Shown here one piece after another: positions 1-8,270 of a stretch of DNA of 45,481 nt (position 1 is its first letter; every line of letters begins with the position of its first letter). Source of the stretch: DYTO01 sp040757795. Its GTDB lineage: Archaea > Hadarchaeota > Hadarchaeia > Hadarchaeales > Hadarchaeaceae. The position numbers were made by a program, and so were the translations under genes. Where the stretch lies: assembly GCA_040757795.1 (NCBI GenBank), contig JBFLWG010000002.1:1-45481 (forward strand), in the 5' to 3' direction. Below the pieces are notes generated by a model. It was given only the letters and a program-made list of their open reading frames with translations, searched no databases and was not told where the DNA came from.

Positions 1-1217
1 CGGTCGACACAAAGTTTGAAATCTCGACCCTGGTGAAGATGATGAACGACAAGCCGCTTTTGTTCGAGAATGTGAGGGGGCGCTCCATGCCGGTCGTCGC
101 GAACATTTGCTCAACGCGGGAGCTTGTCGCCCTTGGCCTTGGCATCAAGCCGGGCGAAATAATATCCAAGCTGGCCCACGCCATAGAAAACCCGAAGGAG
201 CCGAAGGTCGTGAAGGCCGAGGGCTACAGGGAGGTGCCGCCCGACCTGTCAAAGTTCCCGATTTTGCTTCACTACCCGTTCGACGGCGGGCCTTACATCT
301 CCTCGGGGGTGGCGGTGGCGAGGGATCCGGAGCTCGGCATCAACATCTCGTTCCACAGGATGATGGTGATTTCGAATGACAAGATAGTGCTGAGGATCCT
401 GCCGCGGGACTTTGACGCGTTCATCAAGCGCGGGAACAAGGAGTTCGCCATCTGCATCTGCAACTCTATGCCGGTCCTTGTGTCTGCGGCGGTCTCGGTG
501 GAGCTGGGGAAGAGCGAGCTCAACATCGCCAACACCTTGGGGGAGACCAACCTCATTGAGCTTGGAGGGCACAAGGTCCCGGAGGCCGAGATAGTCATGA
601 TCGCCGAGATGACGGGGGAGGAGCACGACGAGGGGCCGTTCCTGGACCTCACTGAGACTCCGGACATCGTGAGGAAGCAGCGGGTGGCGAGAATCAAGAA
701 GATATTCACAAAGGAAAAGCCGATGTTCCATGCGCTTCTGCCCGGTGGCCTCGAGCACAAGACATTGATGGGGATGCCGCGCGAGCCCACGATATTCCGC
801 GAGGTGAGCAAGGTCTGTGAGTGCAAGGATGTTTTGATAACATCCGGCGGATGCTCATGGCTGCATGCGGTCGTCAGCATCAAGAAGAAGAACCCGGACG
901 ACGGGCGCAAGGCAATCGAAGCGGCGTTCAAGGGGCACAAGTCGGTGAAGCATGTCTGGGTGGTGGACGAGGATATTAACATCCACAACCCCCACGATGT
1001 CGAGTGGGCGATGGCGACGAGGTTCCAGGGCGACAAGGACATGATAATCAAAAAAGAGCCGGGTTCCTCGCTTGACCCATCCTCAGACCTTGAGACAAGG
1101 ATGACGGCGAAGGTCGGCTTTGACCTGACCATCCCGTCCGACAGGGACCCCAACGACTTCAAGAAGCCGGAGCTGCCGATGAAGCTAGACATAAAGGATT
1201 ACTTGGCGCCGAAATGA
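1..1217 (+). CDS. UbiD-family decarboxylase, 5' truncated by the window edge
   Basis: This is a UbiD-type (prenylated-FMN-dependent) decarboxylase. The open frame continues upstream of the first GTG (position 33) to the window edge, and the extra residues (KFEISTLVKMM) look like the usual UbiD N-terminus, so the true start lies outside. Conserved UbiD stretches are visible: LLFENVRG, a central SFHRMM segment, and the acidic EAEIVMIAEM/DEGPF region that carries the catalytic glutamates in the family. In many archaea a UbiD homologue acts as anhydromevalonate phosphate decarboxylase in the modified mevalonate pathway. I infer that role here but cannot separate it from other UbiD activities. No UbiX-type flavin prenyltransferase is seen in the window. 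Confidence 0.88.
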   Translation, partial: VDTKFEISTLVKMMNDKPLLFENVRGRSMPVVANICSTRELVALGLGIKPGEIISKLAHAIENPKEPKVVKAEGYREVPPDLSKFPILLHYPFDGGPYISSGVAVARDPELGINISFHRMMVISNDKIVLRILPRDFDAFIKRGNKEFAICICNSMPVLVSAAVSVELGKSELNIANTLGETNLIELGGHKVPEAEIVMIAEMTGEEHDEGPFLDLTETPDIVRKQRVARIKKIFTKEKPMFHALLPGGLEHKTLMGMPREPTIFREVSKVCECKDVLITSGGCSWLHAVVSIKKKNPDDGRKAIEAAFKGHKSVKHVWVVDEDINIHNPHDVEWAMATRFQGDKDMIIKKEPGSSLDPSSDLETRMTAKVGFDLTIPSDRDPNDFKKPELPMKLDIKDYLAPK

Positions 1218-1230
1218 AAGTTTATTGAGT

Positions 1231-1770
1231 TTACTCATGTGAAACAAATTTTCTGAAAATATTGTACGCCTCGTTTGGGTTGGGGATGTGATAAAAAGAC
1301 AGTGGATAAACAATCGTGTCTTTTTTGAGATATTCTGATGTCCATGCCTCCGCTGGCGCATAAATCAATACACTCCCCGTACCAAAAATTTTGTCCCAAA
1401 ACCCTGCAGTCAGCTTGGTGTTGGAAACTTTGTTGTATTGTACCGTCTTAAAATCGCTGCTTATTACGCCTGTTTGAATAATTGCTCTCTTGTTGCTTAG
1501 CGCATAGTAAACTCGCATATAAATTAACAAAACAGATGTGGATGCAACTATAACAAGCAAAACACCGACTAAGAAGATTGCCAACGAAAATTGTATTAAT
1601 CCAAAAATCATCGCCAAAACTCCAACTACTCCAGCAAGTACTGTAAATCCTAAGCATACTCCATGGTTAGGTGTAGAAATAAACGCGCCACAAACAAATG
1701 GCGCAAATTTGGGCTTCCTGACCCAGATTACTTTTTCATTTTTATCCAAAATTTTTTCTATTTTTTGCAT
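1231..1770 (-). CDS. PH-domain (bPH2/YdbT-like) membrane protein
   Basis: This is a 179-aa protein with two adjacent hydrophobic helices (about residues 38-60 and 62-85). A bacterial-type PH domain follows, with the typical YALSNKRAIIQTG strand pair. Such proteins are anchored in the cytoplasmic membrane; their function is unknown. GGTGA lies three bases before the ATG. The gene is clearly AT-rich compared with both neighbours and uses codons rare around it (AAA, ATA, AAT), so recent transfer is likely. It faces thrS across an AT-rich shared promoter region. Confidence 0.75.
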   Translation of the reverse strand: MQKIEKILDKNEKVIWVRKPKFAPFVCGAFISTPNHGVCLGFTVLAGVVGVLAMIFGLIQFSLAIFLVGVLLVIVASTSVLLIYMRVYYALSNKRAIIQTGVISSDFKTVQYNKVSNTKLTAGFWDKIFGTGSVLIYAPAEAWTSEYLKKDTIVYPLSFYHIPNPNEAYNIFRKFVSHE

Positions 1771-1798
1771 TATTCACCATTTTAATATGATAGGGTAA

Positions 1799-1806
1799 TT
1801 TTAAAT
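1799..1806 (+). promoter_or_regulatory. TATA box of thrS
   Basis: TTTTAAAT lies in an AT-rich gap between divergent genes. A start of transcription about 25 bases downstream would fall near 1826-1830, leaving room only for the GGTGA element (1829-1833) and the CTG codon at 1838. The same palindromic box could also serve the leftward PH-domain gene. Confidence 0.5.
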
Positions 1807-1828
1807 TGCCCGCCGCCTAAGTTGGCCC

Positions 1829-1833
1829 GGTGA
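1829..1833 (+). promoter_or_regulatory. Shine-Dalgarno that decides a CTG start for thrS
   Basis: GGTGA is followed by four bases and then CTG at 1838. The same spacing (GGTGA, four bases, start codon) is seen before radA, psmA and rrp41 in this window. The first in-frame ATG/GTG/TTG (GTG at 1880) would delete 14 conserved residues and has no such element. Confidence 0.65.
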
Positions 1834-1837
1834 AAGT

Positions 1838-3730
1838 CTGAGAATACTGCTGATCCACGCCGACTTCCTCGAGTTTGAGGTGAAGCAGCCCACGCCGGCC
1901 GCTGAAGAGGTCGCTCAAGAAAAGAGAACCGGGCGGCTGGAAGAGGTGCTGGTCGTCTTCTCGGCTGCGGAGGAGGAGGACGAGGGCAGCATTGGAGAGG
2001 TGTCAAAAAACGCCGCGCGAGACATCGCCGACGTGGCGGGGAAAGTCGGGGCCGAACGCGTCGCCATTTACCCCTACGCCCACCTCAGCCCATCTCTCGC
2101 ATCCCCCAAGTCGGCCGTTAAACTTCTCGACGCGACCCGCGATGAACTCCAGAAGCTCGGGCTAGAGGCGCACCGCCTGCCGTTCGGGTGGTACAAGGCG
2201 TTCAAGATTTCATGCAAGGGGCACCCGCTCAGCGAGCTGTCCCGCCAGATCACGGCTGGGAAGGTTGCGGAAGCCCTCACCGAGGCGCTGGTGCAGGAGG
2301 AGAAGGTCAAATCAACATGGTTTGTTCTGGAGCCCAGCGGCATGGCCCACGAGGTGAGGCTCGAGGGGGATGACATGGCCGGATATGATTTTTCTGGGAA
2401 CGAGAACCTCCGGCTCTTCCTGATGCACGAGATCGCGAAGAAGAGGGAGGCGACCGAGGAGCCGCCCCACGTCCAGCTCATGAGGAGGCTCGAGCTCTTG
2501 GACTACGAGCCCGGCAGCGACTCAGGCAACTTCAGACTGTACCCGAAGGGGAGGCTGGTCAAGAGCCTGCTGGAGGAGTGGGTGAGCAGGCGGGCAGCCG
2601 GGTACGGCGCGATGGAGATAGAGACCCCGATAATGTACGATTACGAACACCCCGCGCTGAAGGACTACCTTGAAAGATTCCCGGCACGGCAGTACACCTT
2701 GAAGTCCACCAAGAAGAAGCTGTTCCTAAGGTTCTCGGCCTGCTTCGGGCAGTTCCTGATGGCGGCCTCGAGCACAATCTCCTACCGCGACCTCCCGCTG
2801 AAGATGTACGAGCTCACGAGGTACTCCTTCAGGCTTGAGAAGACAGGCGAGCTGTCCGGGCTGAGGCGCCTGCGTTCGTTCACGATGCCGGACATGCACA
2901 CCATCTGCAGCGGCGAGGAGCAGGCGAAGAAGGAGTTCCTGGACCAGTTCAAGCTGAGCATGAGGTGCCTGAAGGAGCTGGGTTTTTCAATCAAGGATTA
3001 CGAGACGGGCTTCAGGGCAACGCGGGATTTCTGGGAGAAAAACAAAGAGTTCGTGATCTCTCTGGCCAAGCTGGTCAAGAAGCCGGTGCTGCTCGAGGTC
3101 TGGAGCCACCGCTACGCCTACTTCGACCCCAAGTTCGAGTTCAACTTCGTGGACAACCTCGGCAAGGCCTCAGCTCTCTCGACCGTCCAGATGGACCACG
3201 AGAACGCGAAGAGGTACGGCATAGTTTACATTGACGAGAAGAACCAGAAAATCAGCCCGCTCATCCTGCACTGCTCTCCTTCAGGGAGTCTCGAGCGGGT
3301 GATCTACGCGCTGCTGGAGAAGGCCGTCAAGGACCAGACGGCGGGGAAGGCGCCGGGCCTCCCGCTCTGGCTGGCCCCGACGCAGGTCAGGCTGATCCCA
3401 CTTGCAGACAGGCACAGGAGGTTCTGCGAACGGGTAGCGGACGAGCTGAAAAAGTCCTGCGTGAGGGTGGATGTGGACGACAGGGGCGAGACGGTGCAGA
3501 AAAAGATAAGGGACGCCGGGCGGGAGTGGGTGCCTTACGTTATCGTGGCGGGGGACAAGGAGCTCAAACTGAAGAAGATTCCGGTCAGGGTGAGGGGCAA
3601 AAAGGCGCTCAAGCAGATGACGGTGGCGGGACTCTGCGCGGAGATTGCTAAGAAGACGAGGGGGATGCCTTTCAAGCCCATCTCTGTGCCGCGCCAGCTC
3701 TCGAAGCGGCCGATTTTTGTCGGTGGTTAA
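1838..3730 (+). CDS. thrS: Threonyl-tRNA synthetase, archaeal type
   Basis: ThrRS charges tRNA-Thr. The archaeal-type N-terminal editing domain (about residues 1-150) starts with RILLIHADFLEFE, the family's conserved first strand. That segment is encoded upstream of the first canonical start (GTG 1880), so I place the start at CTG 1838, giving 630 aa. The class II core follows (about 210-510), with motif 2 near LSGLRRLRSFTMPDMH. The zinc ligands are visible as the Cys of SACFGQF, the His of MPDMH and the His of ILHCSPSGS. A C-terminal HGTP anticodon-binding domain starts at LPLWLAPTQVRLIPL. The gene stands alone, rightward, before an MFS gene. Product is certain; the start codon is inferred. 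Confidence 0.95.
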   Translation: MRILLIHADFLEFEVKQPTPAAEEVAQEKRTGRLEEVLVVFSAAEEEDEGSIGEVSKNAARDIADVAGKVGAERVAIYPYAHLSPSLASPKSAVKLLDATRDELQKLGLEAHRLPFGWYKAFKISCKGHPLSELSRQITAGKVAEALTEALVQEEKVKSTWFVLEPSGMAHEVRLEGDDMAGYDFSGNENLRLFLMHEIAKKREATEEPPHVQLMRRLELLDYEPGSDSGNFRLYPKGRLVKSLLEEWVSRRAAGYGAMEIETPIMYDYEHPALKDYLERFPARQYTLKSTKKKLFLRFSACFGQFLMAASSTISYRDLPLKMYELTRYSFRLEKTGELSGLRRLRSFTMPDMHTICSGEEQAKKEFLDQFKLSMRCLKELGFSIKDYETGFRATRDFWEKNKEFVISLAKLVKKPVLLEVWSHRYAYFDPKFEFNFVDNLGKASALSTVQMDHENAKRYGIVYIDEKNQKISPLILHCSPSGSLERVIYALLEKAVKDQTAGKAPGLPLWLAPTQVRLIPLADRHRRFCERVADELKKSCVRVDVDDRGETVQKKIRDAGREWVPYVIVAGDKELKLKKIPVRVRGKKALKQMTVAGLCAEIAKKTRGMPFKPISVPRQLSKRPIFVGG

Positions 3731-3757
3731 CCAACAAGATTCCATGGAAGTTGAAAT

Positions 3758-4924
3758 ATGAAAATCTCAAGAAGGGCGGCCTATGCTGCCATAATCTCCC
3801 TCGGCATCGTCAGCCTTCTAGGTGACATAGTCTACGAGGGCGCCCGCGGCTTGACGCCCGACTACCTGAATTTCTTGGGGGCTTCGGCAACTGTACTCGG
3901 CATCGTCACAGGGCTGGGTGAATTCATTGGCTATGGGTTAAGATTATTGAGCGGAATTTTCGCCGACAGGACCCGGGCCTATTGGGCTTTCACCTTCATC
4001 GGATATGGTTTGATTGTGGCCATTCCCCTGCTGGCTTTCGCTGGAAGCTGGCAGATCGTGGCGATTTTCATACTGTCAGAGCGGCTGGGCAAAGCCTTGA
4101 GGTCACCCGCAAGGGATGTGATCCTTTCGGTGGCCAGCCACGGCGTTGGGACCGGCAAAGCATTCGGCATCCACGAGTTCCTGGACCAATTAGGGGCTGT
4201 GTTGGGCCCGATCATTCTGTTCGCGATAATGTTTTTGACTGCTGGAAACTACTCCATCGCTTTCGCATTCCTTACTATTCCATTCATTCTGATGCTGTTT
4301 TTCCTCGTCAAGGCCTACCGCAGCATAGGGAACATCTCAATCGACGGCAAACACGGCGACAAGGCGAGGCTAGAGAGCAATTTTTCCATGTACATCGGCG
4401 CAGTTGCACTGAACACTCTCGGCCTTGTTCCGGTCGCCATCCTGCTCTTCCGCGTTTCCGGCATCGCCCAGCCTCTTGGGCAGGCCTGGTTGGTCCCGCT
4501 TGTTTACGCTTTTGTCCAGCTCGTTGATGCGCCGTCCGCCCTTGTTTCCGGCCACGCATACGACAAAACAAGGGGAAAGGTTCTCCTCCTGCCTTTCGCG
4601 ATTTCCATTTTTCCCACAATGCTTGTGATGTTGTCGAACAACCTGGCAGTGCTCCTGCTTGCGGCGGCAATTCTTGGATTGATTGAGGGAATGAGGGAGT
4701 CAATCTATCGTGCGGCCGTGGCAGATATGACCCCGCTCGTGAGCAGGGGGAAAGCCTATGGTATTTTCCACACAGTTTACGCGGTCTGCATTTTGTTCAG
4801 CAGCATAATCTTCGGCGTGTTTTTGGACCTTGGGGTCGCAATTCCCTTTGTATTGGCTTACATTCTGGTGACGCAGGTTTTTGCGATAATGTTGCTTTCC
4901 AAATCTTTCCGAAAAATCAAATGA
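3758..4924 (+). CDS. MFS transporter
   Basis: This 388-aa integral membrane protein has about 11-12 hydrophobic helices. The major facilitator motif A is visible near residue 68 as GIFADRTRAYW, in the loop between helices 2 and 3, with a degenerate second copy (SGHAYDKTRGK) in the C-terminal half. It is short for MFS but within range. A weak GGAAG precedes the ATG. It follows thrS by 27 bases and may be read through from it. The substrate cannot be deduced. The 3' end lies four bases from the end of the convergent apgM gene. Confidence 0.85.
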   Translation: MKISRRAAYAAIISLGIVSLLGDIVYEGARGLTPDYLNFLGASATVLGIVTGLGEFIGYGLRLLSGIFADRTRAYWAFTFIGYGLIVAIPLLAFAGSWQIVAIFILSERLGKALRSPARDVILSVASHGVGTGKAFGIHEFLDQLGAVLGPIILFAIMFLTAGNYSIAFAFLTIPFILMLFFLVKAYRSIGNISIDGKHGDKARLESNFSMYIGAVALNTLGLVPVAILLFRVSGIAQPLGQAWLVPLVYAFVQLVDAPSALVSGHAYDKTRGKVLLLPFAISIFPTMLVMLSNNLAVLLLAAAILGLIEGMRESIYRAAVADMTPLVSRGKAYGIFHTVYAVCILFSSIIFGVFLDLGVAIPFVLAYILVTQVFAIMLLSKSFRKIK

Positions 4925-4928
4925 AGCT

Positions 4929-6104
4929 TCACCTGGATTTCATGAACAAATCCATGAACTTGGGGCCGTCCACAAACCCGAGGGTTCCATGTTTTGCTGA
5001 TGCTTCGTCGAACCTGAGCCCATCCCCTTTCGAGCCCGGGTAGTAGATGGCGAACGGGATTGGGTCGGAGACATGCGACTTGACGCTTACAGGTGTCGGG
5101 TGATCTGGCAGGACGGCAACCCTGCAACCCTCAACCTTGTCGAGTATCCTCCCCAGCAGCCTCTTGTCAAGATCCTCGATCGTTCTGACCTTTTGCCTGG
5201 CGTTGCCCTCGTGCCCCGCCTCGTCCGGCGCCTCGACATGGACGTAGACGAAGTCGGTTTTTTTCAGCGCCTTGATTGCGTAGTCTGCCTTCCCCTCGTA
5301 ATTTGTGTCGTAATATCCAGTGGCTCCAGGCACCTTTACCACCTCCATCCCAGCGTAGACTCCGATACCGTTGATCAGGTTGACGGCCGATATCATGGCG
5401 CCCTTCAGCCCGTATTTTTTCCTGAAGCTTTCAAGCTTGGGCCTCCTGCCGGGACTCCACAGCCATATCATGTTCGCCGGGTTCTTCCCTGCCCGCTCCC
5501 TCTTGATGTTGACGGGATGCTTTGAAAGAAGCCCCTTTGAGGAAAGCATGAGCCCGTTCAGCATTTTCCCCACCTTCCCGCCCTCTGGGCCGATCATGTG
5601 TTTGGATATTTTTTCTCCGACTATGTCGTGCGGAGGGTCGCAGCCCACGGCGATGCTGGCGTTTCTCATGACAAAAATGTGTCTGTACTTAACGCCCAGG
5701 TGGTACTCCCCTCCCCCGAGCTTCCTCACCTCCTCCAGGAGCGCCTTGGCCTCTTCGTTCGATATCTGCCCGCCGGAGTAGTCGGCCATGACGCCGCCCC
5801 GCTCGGTGACAAGGTTGCACCTGAAGGCCACGTCATTCTTTCCAAGTTTTATCCCCATCGCCCCGGCCTCGAGAGGGCCCCGCCCTGTGAAGTACTTCCG
5901 AGGATTATAACCGAGGATTGCCAGGTTCGCCACGGCGGAGTCAGGTACCATGCCGTCCGGGACTGTCTTTACAAGGCCGACCCTGCCCTCTGAGGCAATC
6001 ATATCCATGTTTGGCTTTCGAGCGGCCTGCAGAGGGGTTTTCCCGCAGAGCTCCTTGCATGGGTAGTCAGCCATCCCGTCCCCGACAACGACGATGCACT
6101 TCAT
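4929..6104 (-). CDS. apgM: 2,3-bisphosphoglycerate-independent phosphoglycerate mutase, archaeal ApgM type
   Basis: This enzyme interconverts 3- and 2-phosphoglycerate in glycolysis and gluconeogenesis without the bisphosphate cofactor. It is an alkaline-phosphatase-superfamily metalloenzyme. Visible motifs are the N-terminal metal and nucleophile region VVVGDGMADYP, then PDSAVANLAILGYNP with the nucleophile Ser, and the C-terminal metal-binding segments VHVEAPDEAGHEGN and LPDHPTPV. The length (391 aa) is typical. The ATG overlaps the upstream SerK-like gene by four bases, so the two are translationally coupled. Confidence 0.96.
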   Translation of the reverse strand: MKCIVVVGDGMADYPCKELCGKTPLQAARKPNMDMIASEGRVGLVKTVPDGMVPDSAVANLAILGYNPRKYFTGRGPLEAGAMGIKLGKNDVAFRCNLVTERGGVMADYSGGQISNEEAKALLEEVRKLGGGEYHLGVKYRHIFVMRNASIAVGCDPPHDIVGEKISKHMIGPEGGKVGKMLNGLMLSSKGLLSKHPVNIKRERAGKNPANMIWLWSPGRRPKLESFRKKYGLKGAMISAVNLINGIGVYAGMEVVKVPGATGYYDTNYEGKADYAIKALKKTDFVYVHVEAPDEAGHEGNARQKVRTIEDLDKRLLGRILDKVEGCRVAVLPDHPTPVSVKSHVSDPIPFAIYYPGSKGDGLRFDEASAKHGTLGFVDGPKFMDLFMKSR

Positions 6105-6970
6105 TGTTTTTCCTCAAACACGAGAAGTTCTTCCTCGTACTTCCTTTCACCGAAGGCACTGCCGCCCGGGAGGTGTTTAACTTTCTGTTTTGAGAGCTTG
6201 CCGACAAACTTTTTATCAACATCCTGGAGGCCGCCGCCAAGAAGCCAGGCCACGGGGATGTTCATGTTGACCGGCCTCACAGGCAGGACGTGCCGGGTGG
6301 TCTTGTGGGCGAACACTTTCCCCGAGAGCGCGACTTCCACGACTTCTTCTTTTGTCACCGAAGGAACGAGCATGACGACAGATGTCTTGTCCAAAGTCGC
6401 GATGGCGTCCTTCTCTTTCTCATAGCTCAGGCTGAACCCCTCTTCCTTTAGTACGCGCTCGACCCTCTTGATCCAGGCGTAGCTCTCGTGGATCTCTGTT
6501 TTTTTCGCCGCTATCAGGTGGCAGTCGTCTGTGGTGACGAGGGCGGCCGTGGCCCTGCGCCCGTCGACCGTGTTTTTCGCGTCTTCCATCGAGGACTGCC
6601 TCACATCCAGCCCCAGCAGCGCGAGGATGAGCTTGAGCATCCTCACTATCTCGCCGAACTGGATCCCCTCGCTCCTTGCCACCCTGTACCAGCAGCCTAT
6701 CCTGATCCTAGGGTCGCTGTAATCAACCGAGCAGACGGGGAGATATTTCAGGCCGAGCTCCTTCGAGGCGGCGACGCGGTGCATCCCGTCGAGGACCACC
6801 CTCGTCCTCGCGTCGGCTATTATCGGATCCTTCACGAGGCCGCTGGACTTCATGTCGCCTATCAGCCTTTTGAGCAGCTCTGGCACTATCTCCTCGTGGA
6901 TTTTGAGTTCTTCCACAGGGAGTACTTCCAGCCTGCACCCGAACCCGTGCTCCTTGAACTCCAACGGCAA
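6101..6970 (-). CDS. SerK-like ParB/sulfiredoxin-fold kinase (putative free-serine kinase)
   Basis: This 289-aa protein resembles ADP-dependent serine kinase (SerK) of Thermococcus. It has an HEEIV segment (E26/E27, the catalytic-Glu position of SerK), the ParB-fold signature DGMHR at 61-65 (DGHHR in SerK), and a C-terminal KTTRHVLP at 223-230 as in SerK. SerK makes O-phosphoserine from serine. The DGMHR change and about 45 extra residues leave exact activity open. The start is TTG with GGCGA four bases upstream. It is the first gene of an operon with apgM, and SepRS, which uses phosphoserine, lies 13 kb away. Confidence 0.62.
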   Translation of the reverse strand: MPLEFKEHGFGCRLEVLPVEELKIHEEIVPELLKRLIGDMKSSGLVKDPIIADARTRVVLDGMHRVAASKELGLKYLPVCSVDYSDPRIRIGCWYRVARSEGIQFGEIVRMLKLILALLGLDVRQSSMEDAKNTVDGRRATAALVTTDDCHLIAAKKTEIHESYAWIKRVERVLKEEGFSLSYEKEKDAIATLDKTSVVMLVPSVTKEEVVEVALSGKVFAHKTTRHVLPVRPVNMNIPVAWLLGGGLQDVDKKFVGKLSKQKVKHLPGGSAFGERKYEEELLVFEEKQ

Positions 6971-7040
6971 GATATCGCCATTAGCACAATCGCCGCCGCT
7001 TTCAAAAGGCTAACGCGCGCCCGCTGATGCAGCAGAAAAA

Positions 7041-7047
7041 TTTATAA
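7041..7047 (+). promoter_or_regulatory. Orphan TATA box with BRE-like A-tract
   Basis: AGAAAAA immediately precedes TTTATAA, matching the order of an archaeal BRE and TATA box reading rightward. No protein gene follows on this strand (radA is antisense from 7195). The predicted start, about 25 bases on, is the first base of the structured segment at 7070. On the other strand, CTTATAAAT could also serve the SerK-like gene. Confidence 0.5.
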
Positions 7048-7069
7048 GAGGTGCGACCCCAACGGAGTT

Positions 7070-7162
7070 GGGAGGGGTCAGCCCCCACATTCAATCAATG
7101 GAAAGGCCAACCAACAGGGGCCGTTTTCGGCCCCTACCAACCAGCCTTCCTCACCCCTCCCA
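7070..7162 (+). ncRNA. Candidate structured RNA of about 93 nt, unknown class
   Basis: The segment is closed by a perfect 9-bp stem (GGGAGGGGT 7070-7078 with ACCCCTCCC 7153-7161). Inside lies a second stem (7100-7107 with 7144-7150, one bulged A), an 8 by 8 symmetrical internal loop (CAACCAAC and ACCAACCA), and a perfect 8-bp hairpin AGGGGCCG-TTTT-CGGCCCCT (7116-7135). An alternative upstream hairpin pairs GACCCC (7055-7060) with GGGGTC (7074-7079), competing with the closing stem. No ORF is present. It lacks an ACA box and a kink-turn, so a standard H/ACA guide is unlikely. It could instead act at the DNA or mRNA level between radA and serK. Confidence 0.45.
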
Positions 7163-7194
7163 CCTTCCTTGGAATTTGCCGTTCCAGTAGCGGC

Positions 7195-8136
7195 TCACTT
7201 CTCTCCGTCCCTAACGCCAGCCTCCAATATCTGGAAAGTGGCGGTCTCTGGCGGCAGCGCCGGGTGGTCGACCAGGTGCGCCGTTCTCATGTTGCCCTTG
7301 GATTTTCTCAAGTACATTCGGACGGTCGCCGAATGGCCTAGCACATGGCCCCCGATGGGCTTCGTCGGGTCCCCAAAAAATGTGTCAGGCCTGGACTGCA
7401 CCTGGTTTGTCACCAGGACGGCCATGTCTTCCAGCTCGGCCAGCTTGTGCAGCGATGCAAGGTGCCGCCCCAGCTTCTGCTGCCTCTCGGCCAGCGTTCC
7501 CCTGCCGCAATACTCGCTCCTGAAAAGGGCGGTCACGGAGTCCACCACAAGGAGCCTCGCGTCGTTCTGCTTGGCTATCTCTTCCGCCTTCTCCACCAGC
7601 AGCATCTGGTGGTCAGTCGTGTGCGCCCGGGCGACGTAGATTCCATCGAGCGCCTGCTGCGGGTCTATCCCTGCCGCCAGCGCCATCTGGGATATCCTTT
7701 CCGGCCTGAATGTGTTCTCGGTGTCTATGTACACAGCCTTCCCTCCGATCCCGCCCTGCTCGGCAGGGAGCTGGACGTTGACGCACAGCTGGTGGGCCAG
7801 CTGGGACTTGCCCGTCCCGAACTCCCCGAAGACCTCCGTTATGCCCTTGGTCTCAAGGCCGCCGCCAAGAAGCTTGTCCAGCGCGGCGCTTCCCGTGCTG
7901 ATGCGGCTGAGGTTCTTCCTGCGCTCAAGCACGTCAACTGCCTTCTCGTAGCCCATGCTGGAGGCCTCCCTCGCGGAGTTGATCAGCTTTATCGCCGCTT
8001 TTGCCCCTATCTCCGCCGCTTCCATCAGCTCCCCCGTAGTTGCTACTGCTAGGCTCTCCACAGAGTCGTAGCCCGCGGCCCGAAGTTTTTCGGAGATGGC
8101 CGGGCCGACGCCATCAAGTTCTTCAAATTCAACCAT
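7195..8136 (-). CDS. radA: RadA recombinase
   Basis: This is the archaeal Rad51/RecA homologue for homologous recombination. I start at ATG 8136 (313 aa) because GGTGA lies exactly four bases upstream and the protein then opens with the usual helix-hairpin-helix region (FEELDGVGPAISEKL). A longer frame to 8223 adds 29 unrelated residues. Walker A is GEFGTGKS (about 104-111), Walker B is LLVVDS (about 195-200), and the polymerisation motif is near ISTGSAALDKLLGGG. The DNA-binding-loop region NQVQSRPDTFFGDP and the C-terminal GGHVLGHSATVR are intact. Its upstream gap carries direct repeats next to a TTTAAA box. Confidence 0.97.
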   Translation of the reverse strand: MVEFEELDGVGPAISEKLRAAGYDSVESLAVATTGELMEAAEIGAKAAIKLINSAREASSMGYEKAVDVLERRKNLSRISTGSAALDKLLGGGLETKGITEVFGEFGTGKSQLAHQLCVNVQLPAEQGGIGGKAVYIDTENTFRPERISQMALAAGIDPQQALDGIYVARAHTTDHQMLLVEKAEEIAKQNDARLLVVDSVTALFRSEYCGRGTLAERQQKLGRHLASLHKLAELEDMAVLVTNQVQSRPDTFFGDPTKPIGGHVLGHSATVRMYLRKSKGNMRTAHLVDHPALPPETATFQILEAGVRDGEK

Positions 8137-8200
8137 TTTTTCACCCCCGTATCTCTCGATTTGGTGCGGGATTTTATGTCGTTTCTGGGGAGAGAGGTCA

Positions 8201-8212
8201 GCGAAAGTATTG
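8201..8212. repeat. 12-bp direct repeat, copy 1, next to the radA TATA box
   Basis: GCGAAAGTATTG occurs here and again at 8286-8297. This copy touches TTTAAA (8213-8218), the likely leftward radA promoter about 80 bases before its start codon, so it may be an operator. Confidence 0.5.
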
Positions 8213-8270
8213 TTTAAATTCATGCGGAAAACCAGCCAAACACCTTAATTGATGCCGTTATCCAAAGTTT

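Noticed and set aside
293..1192. A 299-codon open frame antisense to the UbiD gene
   Set aside because: It is a shadow of codon bias in GC-rich DNA. The sense frame has strong family motifs, while the antisense product matches nothing.
7100..7150. H/ACA guide RNA reading of the folded segment
   Set aside because: There is an internal loop of suitable size, but no ACA box after the lower stem and no kink-turn in the upper stem.
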